A DNA stretch of 64,000 nucleotides from Mesorhizobium loti. Lineage in GTDB: Bacteria > Pseudomonadota > Alphaproteobacteria > Rhizobiales > Rhizobiaceae. How positions within the stretch are numbered: position 1 is the first letter of the stretch; every line of letters starts with the position of its first letter. The notes below the pieces were generated by a model, which saw nothing but the letters and a program-made list of their open reading frames with translations, did no database searches and was not told where the DNA came from. The translations under genes were made by a program, and so were the position numbers. Shown here in pieces: positions 42,731 to 51,737 of this stretch. The DNA is taken from contig NZ_PJRO01000001.1 in NCBI RefSeq assembly GCF_002858745.1, forward strand, positions 62,001 to 126,000, in the 5' to 3' direction.

Positions 42731-44395
42731 ATGTTCACCGTCATAGAACTTTCCGAATCGACGCAAGGCGTTGCCAAGCGCGCAAAGGCGATCGCAGGAC
42801 CGGGACTCGCGACCGAAACCGACGGCATGTCGCTTGAGATCTCTGGCCGCCCGCGCCTTCTGGATGGAGTGGATTCGACCGAATTCGATCCCGCCAGATT
42901 CATTGCGCTGTTCGCGCAGACCGGCATTGCAGCTTTCGACCATCTGGACGGGCAGTTCGCGATTGCGCTGTTCGACAGCACCAGCAGGACCGCATACCTG
43001 GCGCGCGACCCATTCGGCACGATCCCGCTTTACAGGGCGGGCGCACAGAACCGACTGGCATATTCCGTTTCCATGGCGAACCTCCTGCACCTTGAATGGG
43101 TAAGCAAGGACTACGATGGGTCGGCCATCGCCTATTTCCTGCGCGAAGGCTGGGCTCCGCCTTTCACATCCTTCCTCAAGACGGTGAGACCGGTAAGGCC
43201 CGGCTACCTCGAGATTGTCACGCCCGAAGCGCACAAGATCCACCGTTTGCATCCAAGGCCCGGCGATTATCCTTTGCCGGTGCAGGCATCCTCGCCTGGG
43301 GTCCTTCTTTCCCGCATTCGCAAAGCTGTCCGCGACAGTGGCCCGACCAACGGCCTGCGGATCGGCGTGACGCTGAGCGGCGGCATCGATTCGGCGGCCA
43401 TCACGGCCCTGTTGCGTGAGGCCTATCCAGGCGAACGGCTGGATACGTTCACCGTCGGCTACGGTCCCGACGATCCTGAAATCCGTGGCGCGCGCGCCAC
43501 GGCCGCCCATTTCAGAACCTCCCATCACGAACTGTTCGTCGGCCCGTCGGAAGTTCGTGATCATGTCGAAGAGACCGTGGCGATCCTCGGCAATCCCGGC
43601 GGCTATGATGAGCTGCCGTGCCTCAGCGCACTCTGGAGTCTGGCTGCCAAGCATGTCGACGTGCTCTACTCCGGCAATGTCAGTGATGCGATCTTCGCCG
43701 GCATGTCGACCCATCGCCGGCTCTGGCGGCACAGGACGGTGGAGCGCTACCTTCGCCCCCTGGGCGTCAAGCAAGCTCTCGACCAAGGTGTTCATCATAG
43801 GGTGCAGCCCGGTTCAGAACCCTGTTCTGTCATCGGGCATGACAATGCTTCCGGCGGATTCCGGCACTGGCTCGGGCACGCCTCGACACTGTTTGATGCG
43901 CTCAAATCCGACCTCGAGACCTGGGACGAGCGCACCGGTGCCCAAACGTTGCTGGCCCGCCATCATGGCATCGAGCTACGCGCGCCGTTCGCGCACAAGC
44001 AGCTCATTGAATTTGCTCTACAGATGCGCGACGCCGACAAGGTCAACATCCTTGGGGTGAAGCGGCTCTTCCGACGTTCGCTGCGTTCCATCGTGCCGGC
44101 CTCCATCCGCTATCGGCGAAAGGGTATCCAGCACCTTCGCTATGACGCTGAAATGCAGACCATGGTCCTCGAGTTGTTCGAACACTACCTGCCTGCGAAG
44201 ACGCTCGGGTCTCGCGGCCTGCTTGACCCATCATCAGCCGACAAGATCAAGGCAGATGTGCGATCGGGGCTGACACCGACGAATTTCAGATACGCCTGGA
44301 ATGCGGTGCTGTTTGAGATCTGGTGCAGGACATTCGTCGACGGCGTTGCCGCGCCAGCCCGGCGTACAGATCCGCTCGCCGTAGCAGGAGAATGA
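42731..44395 (+). CDS. Asparagine-synthetase-like ATP-dependent amide ligase lacking the glutaminase Cys
   Basis: The 554-aa protein combines a degenerate class II glutamine-amidotransferase domain (FDHLDGQFAIALFDSTSRTA, LARDPFGTIPLYRAG near residues 69-103) with the C-terminal adenylating domain (PP-loop SGGIDS at 216-221, TFTVGYGPDDPE near 238). True asparagine synthetases start with Cys-2; here the protein starts MFTVIELSES, so glutamine hydrolysis should be lost. The same loss is seen in beta-lactam synthetase and carbapenam synthetase, which use an amine instead. It thus probably forms an amide, inter- or intramolecular, on the phosphonate product. It starts 2 bp after the phosphotransferase stop, with GAGG upstream. 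Confidence 0.85.
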   Translation: MFTVIELSESTQGVAKRAKAIAGPGLATETDGMSLEISGRPRLLDGVDSTEFDPARFIALFAQTGIAAFDHLDGQFAIALFDSTSRTAYLARDPFGTIPLYRAGAQNRLAYSVSMANLLHLEWVSKDYDGSAIAYFLREGWAPPFTSFLKTVRPVRPGYLEIVTPEAHKIHRLHPRPGDYPLPVQASSPGVLLSRIRKAVRDSGPTNGLRIGVTLSGGIDSAAITALLREAYPGERLDTFTVGYGPDDPEIRGARATAAHFRTSHHELFVGPSEVRDHVEETVAILGNPGGYDELPCLSALWSLAAKHVDVLYSGNVSDAIFAGMSTHRRLWRHRTVERYLRPLGVKQALDQGVHHRVQPGSEPCSVIGHDNASGGFRHWLGHASTLFDALKSDLETWDERTGAQTLLARHHGIELRAPFAHKQLIEFALQMRDADKVNILGVKRLFRRSLRSIVPASIRYRRKGIQHLRYDAEMQTMVLELFEHYLPAKTLGSRGLLDPSSADKIKADVRSGLTPTNFRYAWNAVLFEIWCRTFVDGVAAPARRTDPLAVAGE

Positions 44396-45324
44396 CGATG
44401 TCCGTCACCCAGCCCCGGGACATCGCCGCAGGAGGCACGGTCAACGACTACGCACTGCTGCTGCTGATGTCAGTTTTCTCGGGTGCGACCTTCGGTCTGA
44501 TCAAGATCGCCGTCGAGACAATCCCTCCGGCGACACTGGTCGCCTGGCGGACTGCCCTGGCCTGCGCGATCCTGCTGGCATTCATGGCATATCACCACAT
44601 CAGCCTGCCGAGGACCCGGGAAGCGTGGGGGGCGCTAGCAGTGCAGGCATGTTTCAACAGTGTGATCCCCTACACGCTGATCGCCTGGGCCCAACAGACG
44701 ATCGACACGTCCGTCGTCACGATCCTGAGTTCCACCACGCCTGTCTTCGCCTTCCTGATCGGCGCGTTCGTGACCCGGCGCGAAGTGTCCAGCCCCAAGC
44801 GGATCGCTGGCGTCGTCCTCGGCCTTGTCGGCGTTGTCCTTATTGTCGGTCAGAACGCTCACGGCGTATGGCTCGACGGATTGCCGCAGCAGATCGCTGT
44901 GGTCGGCGCAGCGATCTGCTTCGCGTTCTCCGCGACACTCGGCTGGCGCTTCCGCCACCTCGATCCAACGGCACCGGCGGCGGGTTCCCTGCTGTGCGGC
45001 GCGGTCGTCCTGATCCCACTCAGTTTCATCCTCGACGATGGCTGGCAGGCCGCACCATCCGCGCGGTCCCTTGTTGGCTTGGCGGCACTGGTAATTTTCC
45101 CCACCACGATCGGCTTCGTGCTCTACTTCAGGCTTCTCAGATCGCTGGGTTCGGTCGTGACCACTGCGCAATCCTATCTGCGTGTTCCGATCGGCGTCGC
45201 GATCGGCGTCGTCTGCTTCGGCGAAGCCCTGACCGCGATGCAATTTGTTGGGCTGGCACTGGTGCTGACAGGAGTGGCGGCCATGGCCGTCACGCATCGG
45301 CCTGCGGACACGGATCGATCTTAG
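44392..45324 (+). CDS. EamA/DMT-family exporter at the end of the phosphonate operon
   Basis: The 310-aa protein has about ten helices in two EamA repeats (LLLLMSVFSGATFGLIKIAV; IAGVVLGLVGVVLIVGQNAH; RVPIGVAIGVVCFGEALTAM). Its ATG overlaps the amide-ligase stop in ATGA. It is the likely exporter for the operon's final product and, together with the exporter at 30931-31818, brackets the cargo block. Confidence 0.87.
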   Translation: MTMSVTQPRDIAAGGTVNDYALLLLMSVFSGATFGLIKIAVETIPPATLVAWRTALACAILLAFMAYHHISLPRTREAWGALAVQACFNSVIPYTLIAWAQQTIDTSVVTILSSTTPVFAFLIGAFVTRREVSSPKRIAGVVLGLVGVVLIVGQNAHGVWLDGLPQQIAVVGAAICFAFSATLGWRFRHLDPTAPAAGSLLCGAVVLIPLSFILDDGWQAAPSARSLVGLAALVIFPTTIGFVLYFRLLRSLGSVVTTAQSYLRVPIGVAIGVVCFGEALTAMQFVGLALVLTGVAAMAVTHRPADTDRS

Positions 45325-45332
45325 ATATCTGT

Positions 45333-46169
45333 TCAGGCAGGAATCGCGGATTTTTCGCGCAAGGCGGCGTTGGTCGGGCCTGGGCCCCGGCTCGTTGCCT
45401 CCCAGTGCAATCGGACCTGACTGAAATGCACAACGATATCCCGCTCGTCGACCAGGATAACGGCATAGAAGGGATCCAGGATCGTGTCCCGGATCAGTTC
45501 GGTCTGGAAATCCAGCATCCCGTGATGCGTCGTCCCGGAAAGCACAGTGAAGGGAATGCCCCGCCATGAGCCGCTGACATTGCGATGCATATGCCCGAAA
45601 AACAGATGCCGGATGCGCTCCCGGAACGGAGCGAGCGTCTCCCAAAGCTCGTTGTCGCTCAAAAGGGGAATCTGGTCGATCCGCTTCAATGCCACCCGTA
45701 GCGGCGCATGATGCATGAACAGCAGCGCTGGTCGCGGGTCCAGCTGCAACCGCTCGGCCAGCCAGTCAAGCCGCTGCCTGCACAGCGCGCCCGCGTGCTT
45801 ACCTTCCATCCAGGTGTCGAGCACGATCCCCTGTTGCGAGCCCAGGTCGATCTGCGCTTGCACCGAGCCCGTGCTGGTATCCATCGCGCTGGGGAACACA
45901 TGCGAGAACGTTTCCCGCCGATCGTGGTTGCCCAGCGTCAGGTAAACCGGTGGCAGTCGATAGTCGGCGATGATGTCGCGCAGCAATTCATAGGACGGTC
46001 GGTCGCCATTGTCGGTGAGGTCGCCGGAGACAACCAGCGCCATGGCGTCACCGTGCTCGCCCTCTATCTGTTCCAGGCAATCGCGAAAGCGCCGCTCCGG
46101 ATCGAGCCGCCGCAGCTCCGTTCCGGGCGGCACCAGATGGATATCCGTGATTTGAATGATCTTGATCAT
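45333..46169 (-). CDS. GpdQ/CpdA-like metallophosphodiesterase
   Basis: The 278-aa calcineurin-like enzyme has all five metal motifs: DIH (9-11), SGDLTDNGD (48-56), LGNHD (79-83), FMHHAP, and GHMHRN. GpdQ relatives hydrolyse glycerophosphodiesters and also phosphonate monoesters. It is the last gene of the ABC importer operon and touches the binding-protein gene (one shared base). That suggests it cleaves an imported phospho- or phosphonate ester to free the acid. It converges on the biosynthetic operon with an 8-bp gap. Confidence 0.87.
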   Translation of the reverse strand: MIKIIQITDIHLVPPGTELRRLDPERRFRDCLEQIEGEHGDAMALVVSGDLTDNGDRPSYELLRDIIADYRLPPVYLTLGNHDRRETFSHVFPSAMDTSTGSVQAQIDLGSQQGIVLDTWMEGKHAGALCRQRLDWLAERLQLDPRPALLFMHHAPLRVALKRIDQIPLLSDNELWETLAPFRERIRHLFFGHMHRNVSGSWRGIPFTVLSGTTHHGMLDFQTELIRDTILDPFYAVILVDERDIVVHFSQVRLHWEATSRGPGPTNAALREKSAIPA

Positions 46170-47725
46170 CAGATACCGCGCACCGTGGCTGGATTGAACG
46201 GCCCGAAATCCATCGGCACCGCAGGATACGGTGCCCAGGAGACGGTTTTCTTCTTGGCAAAGAAGCCGCCGTTGCTGTGCAGGATGATGAATGGGACCTG
46301 ATCGGCGATGATCTCGAGCGACCGCAGCTGCAGTTTGCGACGCGCGTCGGCATCGCTGCTCTGCTCAAACTTGGCACCGATCTCCTGATATTCAGGCGAA
46401 TTCCAGATCGCCAGCTTGTTGAGGCCTCCGCCAGGCCCATACTGCCGCCACACCATCGCAGTCGGGTCGGGCCAGGCGGGCACGATCGATTCATCCCATA
46501 CAGCGCCGATCGGCTTCTGGTAGACTTGGCTGAAATTCTCCATCGGCTGCAGGGTGATGTTGAGGCCGACTGCTTTCCACATCTCAGCCAGAACCTGCGC
46601 GGTCAGCACCTGGTTGGGATACCAGTTGTTGAGCAGCCTGTAGGGGATCGGTTCGCCGCCATAGCCGGAGGCTTTAACCAGTTCGGCCGCCCGTTTGGGA
46701 TCATGGGCAACCGCCGGGAACTCGGGAAGGTAGACGTCGCCAAAGATCGGGTACTGTGCGCCATTCGGAACCGCTATGCGGTCGGCCCACAACTGCTTGA
46801 CGATCAATTCGCGATCTATCGCGAGGCTCATGGCCCTCCGGATGTTCGGGTCGGAGAGCCACGGGGCGGTGGTATCGATTGCCAGGATCCGCATGTTGAG
46901 GATGGCGCCTCCGAGTAGGTCGAGCGCATCATTGCCCCCGATGGCATCGAACTGGTCGCGCGGCAGATCGGAAATCAGGTCGTAATCTCCGGCCAGCAAG
47001 CCGTTGACCCTCGAGGCGCTTTCGGGAACGACACGGAACTCGATGCGCTCGAATGGCGGGCGACCGCCCCAGTAGTCGTCATGCGCCTCAAGGGTCAAGC
47101 CGACGTCCTTGCGGTTTTCCTTGATCTTGTACGGTCCGGTCCCAATCGGGGCCTGAAACCAGGCCTGCCAGCTTCCAGCCTTCTCGAAGGCGGCTTTGCT
47201 CACAATCTGGCATGACCAGGCTGCCAGTTTCTTCTCGAGCGCCGGATCAGGCGCCTTCGTGGTGATGCGAACCGTCTGGGCGTCCACCGCGACAACATTG
47301 TCGATGGTGCGCTGGTACTGAGCGGCGACCGTGGCGCCCTTGCCCTCGGGGCCCTTGCGGCGCGCCTCGCTCAAGGAAAAGACGACATCGTCAGCGGTCA
47401 TAGTCGAGCCGTCATGGAATTTGACGTCTGGCCGCAGGACGAATTCCAGCGTGGTCGGGTCCAGCCTGCGCCAGCTTTGCGCGAGAGCAGGCACGACCTT
47501 GAGATTGTCGTAGTAGTCCAGCCGCAACAGCGCATCATAGACATTGCAGAGTGTGCGCAAGGTCGGCGTGTTGTTGGCCATGACGGGATCGGTGAAGTCG
47601 GGCTGGGCCGGCAGGGCCACCACGAGGCCAGGCCTGCCCTTTTCGGCAAGCGTCGGCCTGGCGAAAGCCGAGAGCGCGACACTCGCCGCCGCGGTCTTCA
47701 TCAAAGTCCTTCTGGTGATCGGCAT
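46169..47725 (-). CDS. Dipeptide/oligopeptide-type ABC binding protein, Tat signal
   Basis: The 518-aa family 5 binding protein starts with a twin-arginine leader (ITRRTLMKTAAASVALSAFA) and continues with RPGLVVALPAQPDFTDPVMA, LVPTTLEF-like WRRLDPTTLEFVLRPDVKFH and TMTADDVVFSLSEA. This family binds peptides, nickel and opines. The Tat leader implies export in a folded state. It feeds the two permeases upstream in the operon. Confidence 0.9.
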   Translation of the reverse strand: MPITRRTLMKTAAASVALSAFARPTLAEKGRPGLVVALPAQPDFTDPVMANNTPTLRTLCNVYDALLRLDYYDNLKVVPALAQSWRRLDPTTLEFVLRPDVKFHDGSTMTADDVVFSLSEARRKGPEGKGATVAAQYQRTIDNVVAVDAQTVRITTKAPDPALEKKLAAWSCQIVSKAAFEKAGSWQAWFQAPIGTGPYKIKENRKDVGLTLEAHDDYWGGRPPFERIEFRVVPESASRVNGLLAGDYDLISDLPRDQFDAIGGNDALDLLGGAILNMRILAIDTTAPWLSDPNIRRAMSLAIDRELIVKQLWADRIAVPNGAQYPIFGDVYLPEFPAVAHDPKRAAELVKASGYGGEPIPYRLLNNWYPNQVLTAQVLAEMWKAVGLNITLQPMENFSQVYQKPIGAVWDESIVPAWPDPTAMVWRQYGPGGGLNKLAIWNSPEYQEIGAKFEQSSDADARRKLQLRSLEIIADQVPFIILHSNGGFFAKKKTVSWAPYPAVPMDFGPFNPATVRGI

Positions 47726-47769
47726 GGGAGCGCTCCTGCTGAGTCAGTGTTTGCGGGGATCGGGACCGC

Positions 47770-48642
47770 CTAGCGCAATCCGGTCCTTTCGAACCGATCG
47801 CGAAGCCAGTCCCCGACAAGGGATACAGACAGCGCCATCAGGGAAATGGTCGCTGCCGGAATGATCAGGATCCAGGGGGCGGTTGCGAGGTAGTCACGAC
47901 CATTACCGACCATGGAGCCAAGCGATGTGGCCGGCGGCTGAACACCGAGGCCCAGGAAGCTTAGTCCGCTCTCCACCAGAACGATCTCGGGAAACGCAAT
48001 TGTCATCGACACGATCAGCGTCGCCATCACATTGGGAAGGATGTGGACAAGGTAAATCCGTGCCGGGCTTGCTCCGAGTTGCCAGACCGCCCCCGCATAG
48101 CCTTGAGTGTTGGCACTGAGGGCAAGGCCGCGTGCGATGCGCGCATAGCGTTCCCAGCCGTGCAGGGCCAGCAGTCCCATGAAGATAACCAGCGAGTTGC
48201 CGATGAAAGCGAGGATCGCCAGCGCCAGAATGAGGAATGGCATCGTCGCCTGGAAATCGACCAGCGCCAGGATTGCCTGTTCGACCGTACCTCGCGCATG
48301 CGCGGCCAGAAAGCCCAGCAGCGTCCCGAGAATCGCACCCAGCAGCGTCGCGCCGCATGCGATCAGCACGCTCATCTGGATCGACACCAGCAGGCGGGAC
48401 AGGAGATCGCGGCCGAGCTCGTCGGTTCCCAGCGGATGCGCGAAACTGCCACCAAATCCGACTGGCGGCGTAAGCCGGTCGAGCAGATCGATTGCCGTGT
48501 GGTCATAGGGCGCCAGCCATCGACCGAACAGGCCCAACGCCAGCAGCAGGCCGAGCCATCCGATCGCGCAGCATATGCTCGCGGAAGGAAGACGCCGCGG
48601 CTCCATGCCAAGCCGTTCTTCCTGTTTGACGGCGTCGCTCAT
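47770..48642 (-). CDS. DppC-type ABC permease
   Basis: The 290-aa permease has the N-terminal ABC2 helix, the landmark GTDELGRDLLSRLLVSIQMS near residue 75 and the EAA loop region QLGASPARIYLVHILPNVMA. It overlaps the DppB-type permease by 4 bp and forms the channel with it. Confidence 0.92.
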   Translation of the reverse strand: MSDAVKQEERLGMEPRRLPSASICCAIGWLGLLLALGLFGRWLAPYDHTAIDLLDRLTPPVGFGGSFAHPLGTDELGRDLLSRLLVSIQMSVLIACGATLLGAILGTLLGFLAAHARGTVEQAILALVDFQATMPFLILALAILAFIGNSLVIFMGLLALHGWERYARIARGLALSANTQGYAGAVWQLGASPARIYLVHILPNVMATLIVSMTIAFPEIVLVESGLSFLGLGVQPPATSLGSMVGNGRDYLATAPWILIIPAATISLMALSVSLVGDWLRDRFERTGLR

Positions 48643-49565
48643 GCGTCACCTCCAGAAGCACGAAGACGCGGGTCAAACAGGCCGTAGAGGATGTCGGCAA
48701 CAATGTTTGCGGCAATCATCGTTGCCGCCACGAAAAACAGCAGGCATTGAACGACGGCTAGGTCACGGCTCGCCACCGACGCCACGAGCAAGCGACCGAC
48801 ACCTGGCCAGGAGAAAACATTCTCGACCACGACGGCGCCGGCGATGAGCTGTCCGACAAGGAAACCGAGGATTGTCACCATAGGAATGGCGGCGTTGGGC
48901 AAGGCGTGGCTCAGGATCGTCAGCCGCCACGGCACCCCTTTGGCACTTGCCGTCCGGACATAGGGTCGGTCGAGGACCTCAAGCAGCGCCGCACGGGTGT
49001 AGCGAGCAAGCGTTGCCGCGCTGCCGACGCCAAGCGTCACGATCGGCAGGATCGCGTTCGTCCAATGTTGCGCACCACCGGATGGCAGAATGCCCAGCCA
49101 TACGGAAAACACCAGAACGAGCAGGAGCCCGAGAACGAAAGACGGAACCGTGAACCCCGCGACCGCACCCAGCATGATACCGCGGTCAAGACGGCTGTTG
49201 GGATTGAAGGCGGCACATATGCCCGCGGTGACGCCAATCGCTATGCTGATCACGAGCGCCGGAATGGTTATCGCCAATGTGATTGGAATACGCTCGGCGA
49301 CGACAGTGAACGCATCGCGCCCATCCCGCATCGACACGCCAAGATCACCGCCGAGGATGGTGCGAAGATAGGTGAGGTACTGAACCAGAACAGGCTGGTC
49401 GAGGCCCCAGGATTGCCGGAACGCGAGCAACGCCTCGGGTGGCGCCTCGTTGGTGAGAATGGCGAGCGCAGGATCGCCCGAGAGCCGGAGGACGACGAAG
49501 GCGAAGCTGACCACGATCAGGATGGTCATTAAGGCGCGCGCCAGCCGTGCGACCACGAACCTCAT
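48639..49565 (-). CDS. DppB-type ABC permease
   Basis: The 308-aa permease starts MRFVVARLARALMTILIVVS and has WGLDQPVLVQYLTYLRTILG near residue 55 and an EAA loop, RTASAKGVPWRLTILSHALP. The ATG at 49565 overlaps the DppF-type ATPase stop (ATGA); a longer upstream frame to 49715 is not used. Confidence 0.92.
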   Translation of the reverse strand: MRFVVARLARALMTILIVVSFAFVVLRLSGDPALAILTNEAPPEALLAFRQSWGLDQPVLVQYLTYLRTILGGDLGVSMRDGRDAFTVVAERIPITLAITIPALVISIAIGVTAGICAAFNPNSRLDRGIMLGAVAGFTVPSFVLGLLLVLVFSVWLGILPSGGAQHWTNAILPIVTLGVGSAATLARYTRAALLEVLDRPYVRTASAKGVPWRLTILSHALPNAAIPMVTILGFLVGQLIAGAVVVENVFSWPGVGRLLVASVASRDLAVVQCLLFFVAATMIAANIVADILYGLFDPRLRASGGDA

Positions 49566-50554
49566 GCGACTGTCCTCGCGATGGCTGCGGGCGTGCCGCC
49601 CGTCGGCAACAGATGGCACGCCACGCGGTGGGACGGGCTGGAAGCGGGACGAAACGCCGGAACCGTCTGCCCGCAGGCCTGGACAGCGCTCGCACAGCGC
49701 GGGTGGAACGCACAACCGGGTCGCCGCTGTGTCGGACTTGGCGGCTCGCCACCAAGCAGGATGCGGTGGGGGTTCAATCCGTGAACGCCGGGCACGGATG
49801 AAATCAGGGCCTGTGTGTAGGGATGGCGTGGCGCCTCCAGCACCTGCCTGGCCGGCCCCTCCTCTACGATGCTGCCGAGATACATCACTGCCACGCGGTC
49901 GCTGACGCGGCGGAGCGCGCGCAGGTCATGGCTTATGAACAGGATCGCCACGCCCGATGCCGACTGGATTTCTGCGAAAAGGTCGAGAACCTGCGCCTGG
50001 ACCAGCATATCCAGTGCAGATGTCGGTTCGTCGCACACCAGCAGATCCGGCGACGTCGCCAGCGCCCTTGCCAGTACGGCGCGCTGCCTCTGGCCGCCTG
50101 ACAGTTCGCCAGGCAATCGCCTTCCCTGTGCCGCGGTGAGGCCGACCGCATTCAACAGGTCAGCCACGCGCTCATCCATCTGGGCTTGCGATCCGAACTT
50201 GTGGATCACCAATGGTTCACGGACCTGCGTAGCGATCGGCAGCAAGCGGTCCAGCGCCGACAGCGGATCCTGGAACACCATCTGCATGCGGGCGCGCGAC
50301 CGGCGCCATTCCGCGGTGCCAGCAGGGGCGAGAGGGCTGCCATTGAAGTCGACGCTACCGCTGTCGGCTGCCTCAAGGCCAAGAAGCAGACGCCCAAGCG
50401 TGGATTTGCCACAACCGGACTCTCCCGCGAGACCGAGCGTTTCGCCACGCATAAGCTTCAACGTGACGCCGTTGACCGCGCGCACGGCGTGCTGTCTGCG
50501 CGATCCATAAGTTTTTACGAGGTCTCTGGCCTCGACGAGGGGAACGGCGGTCAT
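49562..50554 (-). CDS. DppF-type ABC ATPase
   Basis: The 330-aa ATPase has Walker A GESGCGKSTLGRLLLGL near residue 45, the signature LSGGQRQRAVLARALATSPD, Walker B LLVCDEPTSALD and the C-terminal oligopeptide extension (GGEPPSPTQRRPGCAFHPRC). The GCAFHPRC cysteine cluster is usual for the group. It overlaps DppD by 4 bp. Confidence 0.93.
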   Translation of the reverse strand: MTAVPLVEARDLVKTYGSRRQHAVRAVNGVTLKLMRGETLGLAGESGCGKSTLGRLLLGLEAADSGSVDFNGSPLAPAGTAEWRRSRARMQMVFQDPLSALDRLLPIATQVREPLVIHKFGSQAQMDERVADLLNAVGLTAAQGRRLPGELSGGQRQRAVLARALATSPDLLVCDEPTSALDMLVQAQVLDLFAEIQSASGVAILFISHDLRALRRVSDRVAVMYLGSIVEEGPARQVLEAPRHPYTQALISSVPGVHGLNPHRILLGGEPPSPTQRRPGCAFHPRCASAVQACGQTVPAFRPASSPSHRVACHLLPTGGTPAAIARTVA

Positions 50555-51519
50555 GCGGCATTTTCAACCGTAGTCGGGACCGACATCCGGCCATGGGATG
50601 GTACGTGATCCACTCGATACCCGCCCGTGCTCCAGGCCGGAGCTGCAGCGACCAGCCGCCTTGTGTAGGAATGCTTCGCCGATGTGTGGAGATCCCTGAC
50701 CGATATCTCTTCGACGACAACGCCGGCATCCATGACATAGGTCCGCTCACAAACATCCGCGACGACGCCAAGGTCGTGCGAGATTAGGACAAGGGCCATT
50801 CCCATTTCCCGCCGCAGCGCCCGCAGCAAATCGAGGATCTGGGCCTGGATTGTCACGTCGAGACCGGTCGTCGGCTCGTCAGCGATCAGGATCGCCGGTC
50901 GCGCAGCCAGTGCCATGGCAATCATGACACGCTGGTTCTGACCACCTGAGAGCTCGAATGGATAGGAGCTAAGCCGCCGTCTGGCTTCCGGGATCCCGAC
51001 CTGATCCAGCAATCGCTTCGCTTCTTCTTGCGCGGGCTGGCCAGTCATGCCGCGATGCAGCCGAAGAACCTCGGCAATCTGCCAACCGACGCTACGAACC
51101 GGGTTGAGCGCTGCTGCGGCATCCTGGAAAACGATCCCGATTATCCCGCCGCGGAGACGCTCCAGCGTCGACCGGGAAGCGCCGAGGATCTCGCTTCCGC
51201 GAAGCAGGACGCTCCCCCCGATCTGTGCGGTCTTGGGCAAAAGGCCCATCGCGGCGAGCCAGGTTATCGACTTGCCACTTCCGCTTCCGCCTATCACGCC
51301 GATGCTTTCGCCAGCGTCGATGGCTAGGTCGATGCCGCGCAGGATGCGCACACCACCAAAGGAGACGGTGAGATTTCGAATGTCGATCAACGGAACTGAG
51401 CTAGCGGCAGGCGCTGGCGCCTCATCCGGCCGGGTGTGCAGGCAGGCGATGTTCGGCCCCACGCCCGGCCCCATAAGGCCGGCACGCCGCCCCCGAGAAC
51501 TTGCAATCAACATGTGCAT
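50551..51519 (-). CDS. DppD-type ABC ATPase
   Basis: The 322-aa ATPase is the first gene of the six-gene importer/phosphodiesterase operon. Walker A is GGSGSGKSITWLAAMGL, the signature is LSGGQNQRVMIAMALAARPA, Walker B is ILIADEPTTGLD. The first 40 residues precede the domain and the true start may be the ATG at 51474. It is divergent from the LysR gene across a 218-bp gap. Confidence 0.92.
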   Translation of the reverse strand: MHMLIASSRGRRAGLMGPGVGPNIACLHTRPDEAPAPAASSVPLIDIRNLTVSFGGVRILRGIDLAIDAGESIGVIGGSGSGKSITWLAAMGLLPKTAQIGGSVLLRGSEILGASRSTLERLRGGIIGIVFQDAAAALNPVRSVGWQIAEVLRLHRGMTGQPAQEEAKRLLDQVGIPEARRRLSSYPFELSGGQNQRVMIAMALAARPAILIADEPTTGLDVTIQAQILDLLRALRREMGMALVLISHDLGVVADVCERTYVMDAGVVVEEISVRDLHTSAKHSYTRRLVAAAPAWSTGGYRVDHVPSHGRMSVPTTVENAA

Positions 51520-51682
51520 TCCGTTTGCCCTGATGTCGGCGCTTGCCGTGCTTCAACCCCAACTCATCTGCAGGCCTGGACATGGTGCGTGGCGATTTGT
51601 CTTGCGCCATCGGCCGCAGTGCAATTGACATGTTTCGGGCTACCGGCCTGCTGTTACGCTCCTGTGACAATCATCGAATAAT

Positions 51683-51701
51683 TCGAACCAAATACGTTCG
51701 A
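51683..51701. promoter_or_regulatory. LysR-type operator in the divergent importer/LysR gap
   Basis: TCGAAC (51683-51688), 7-bp spacer, GTTCGA (51696-51701) is a perfect inverted repeat that contains a T-N11-A core, the classic LysR box. It lies 37 bp before the LysR start and 164 bp before the DppD start, positioned to control both directions. Confidence 0.6.
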
Positions 51702-51737
51702 TTGTGATCCGCCGTCGTTTCAGGAAAGAGACCCGTT

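Noticed and set aside
42407..43798. A 463-codon minus-strand frame opposite the amide-ligase gene
   Set aside because: Antisense to the conserved adenylating enzyme and to the phosphotransferase; no domain signal.
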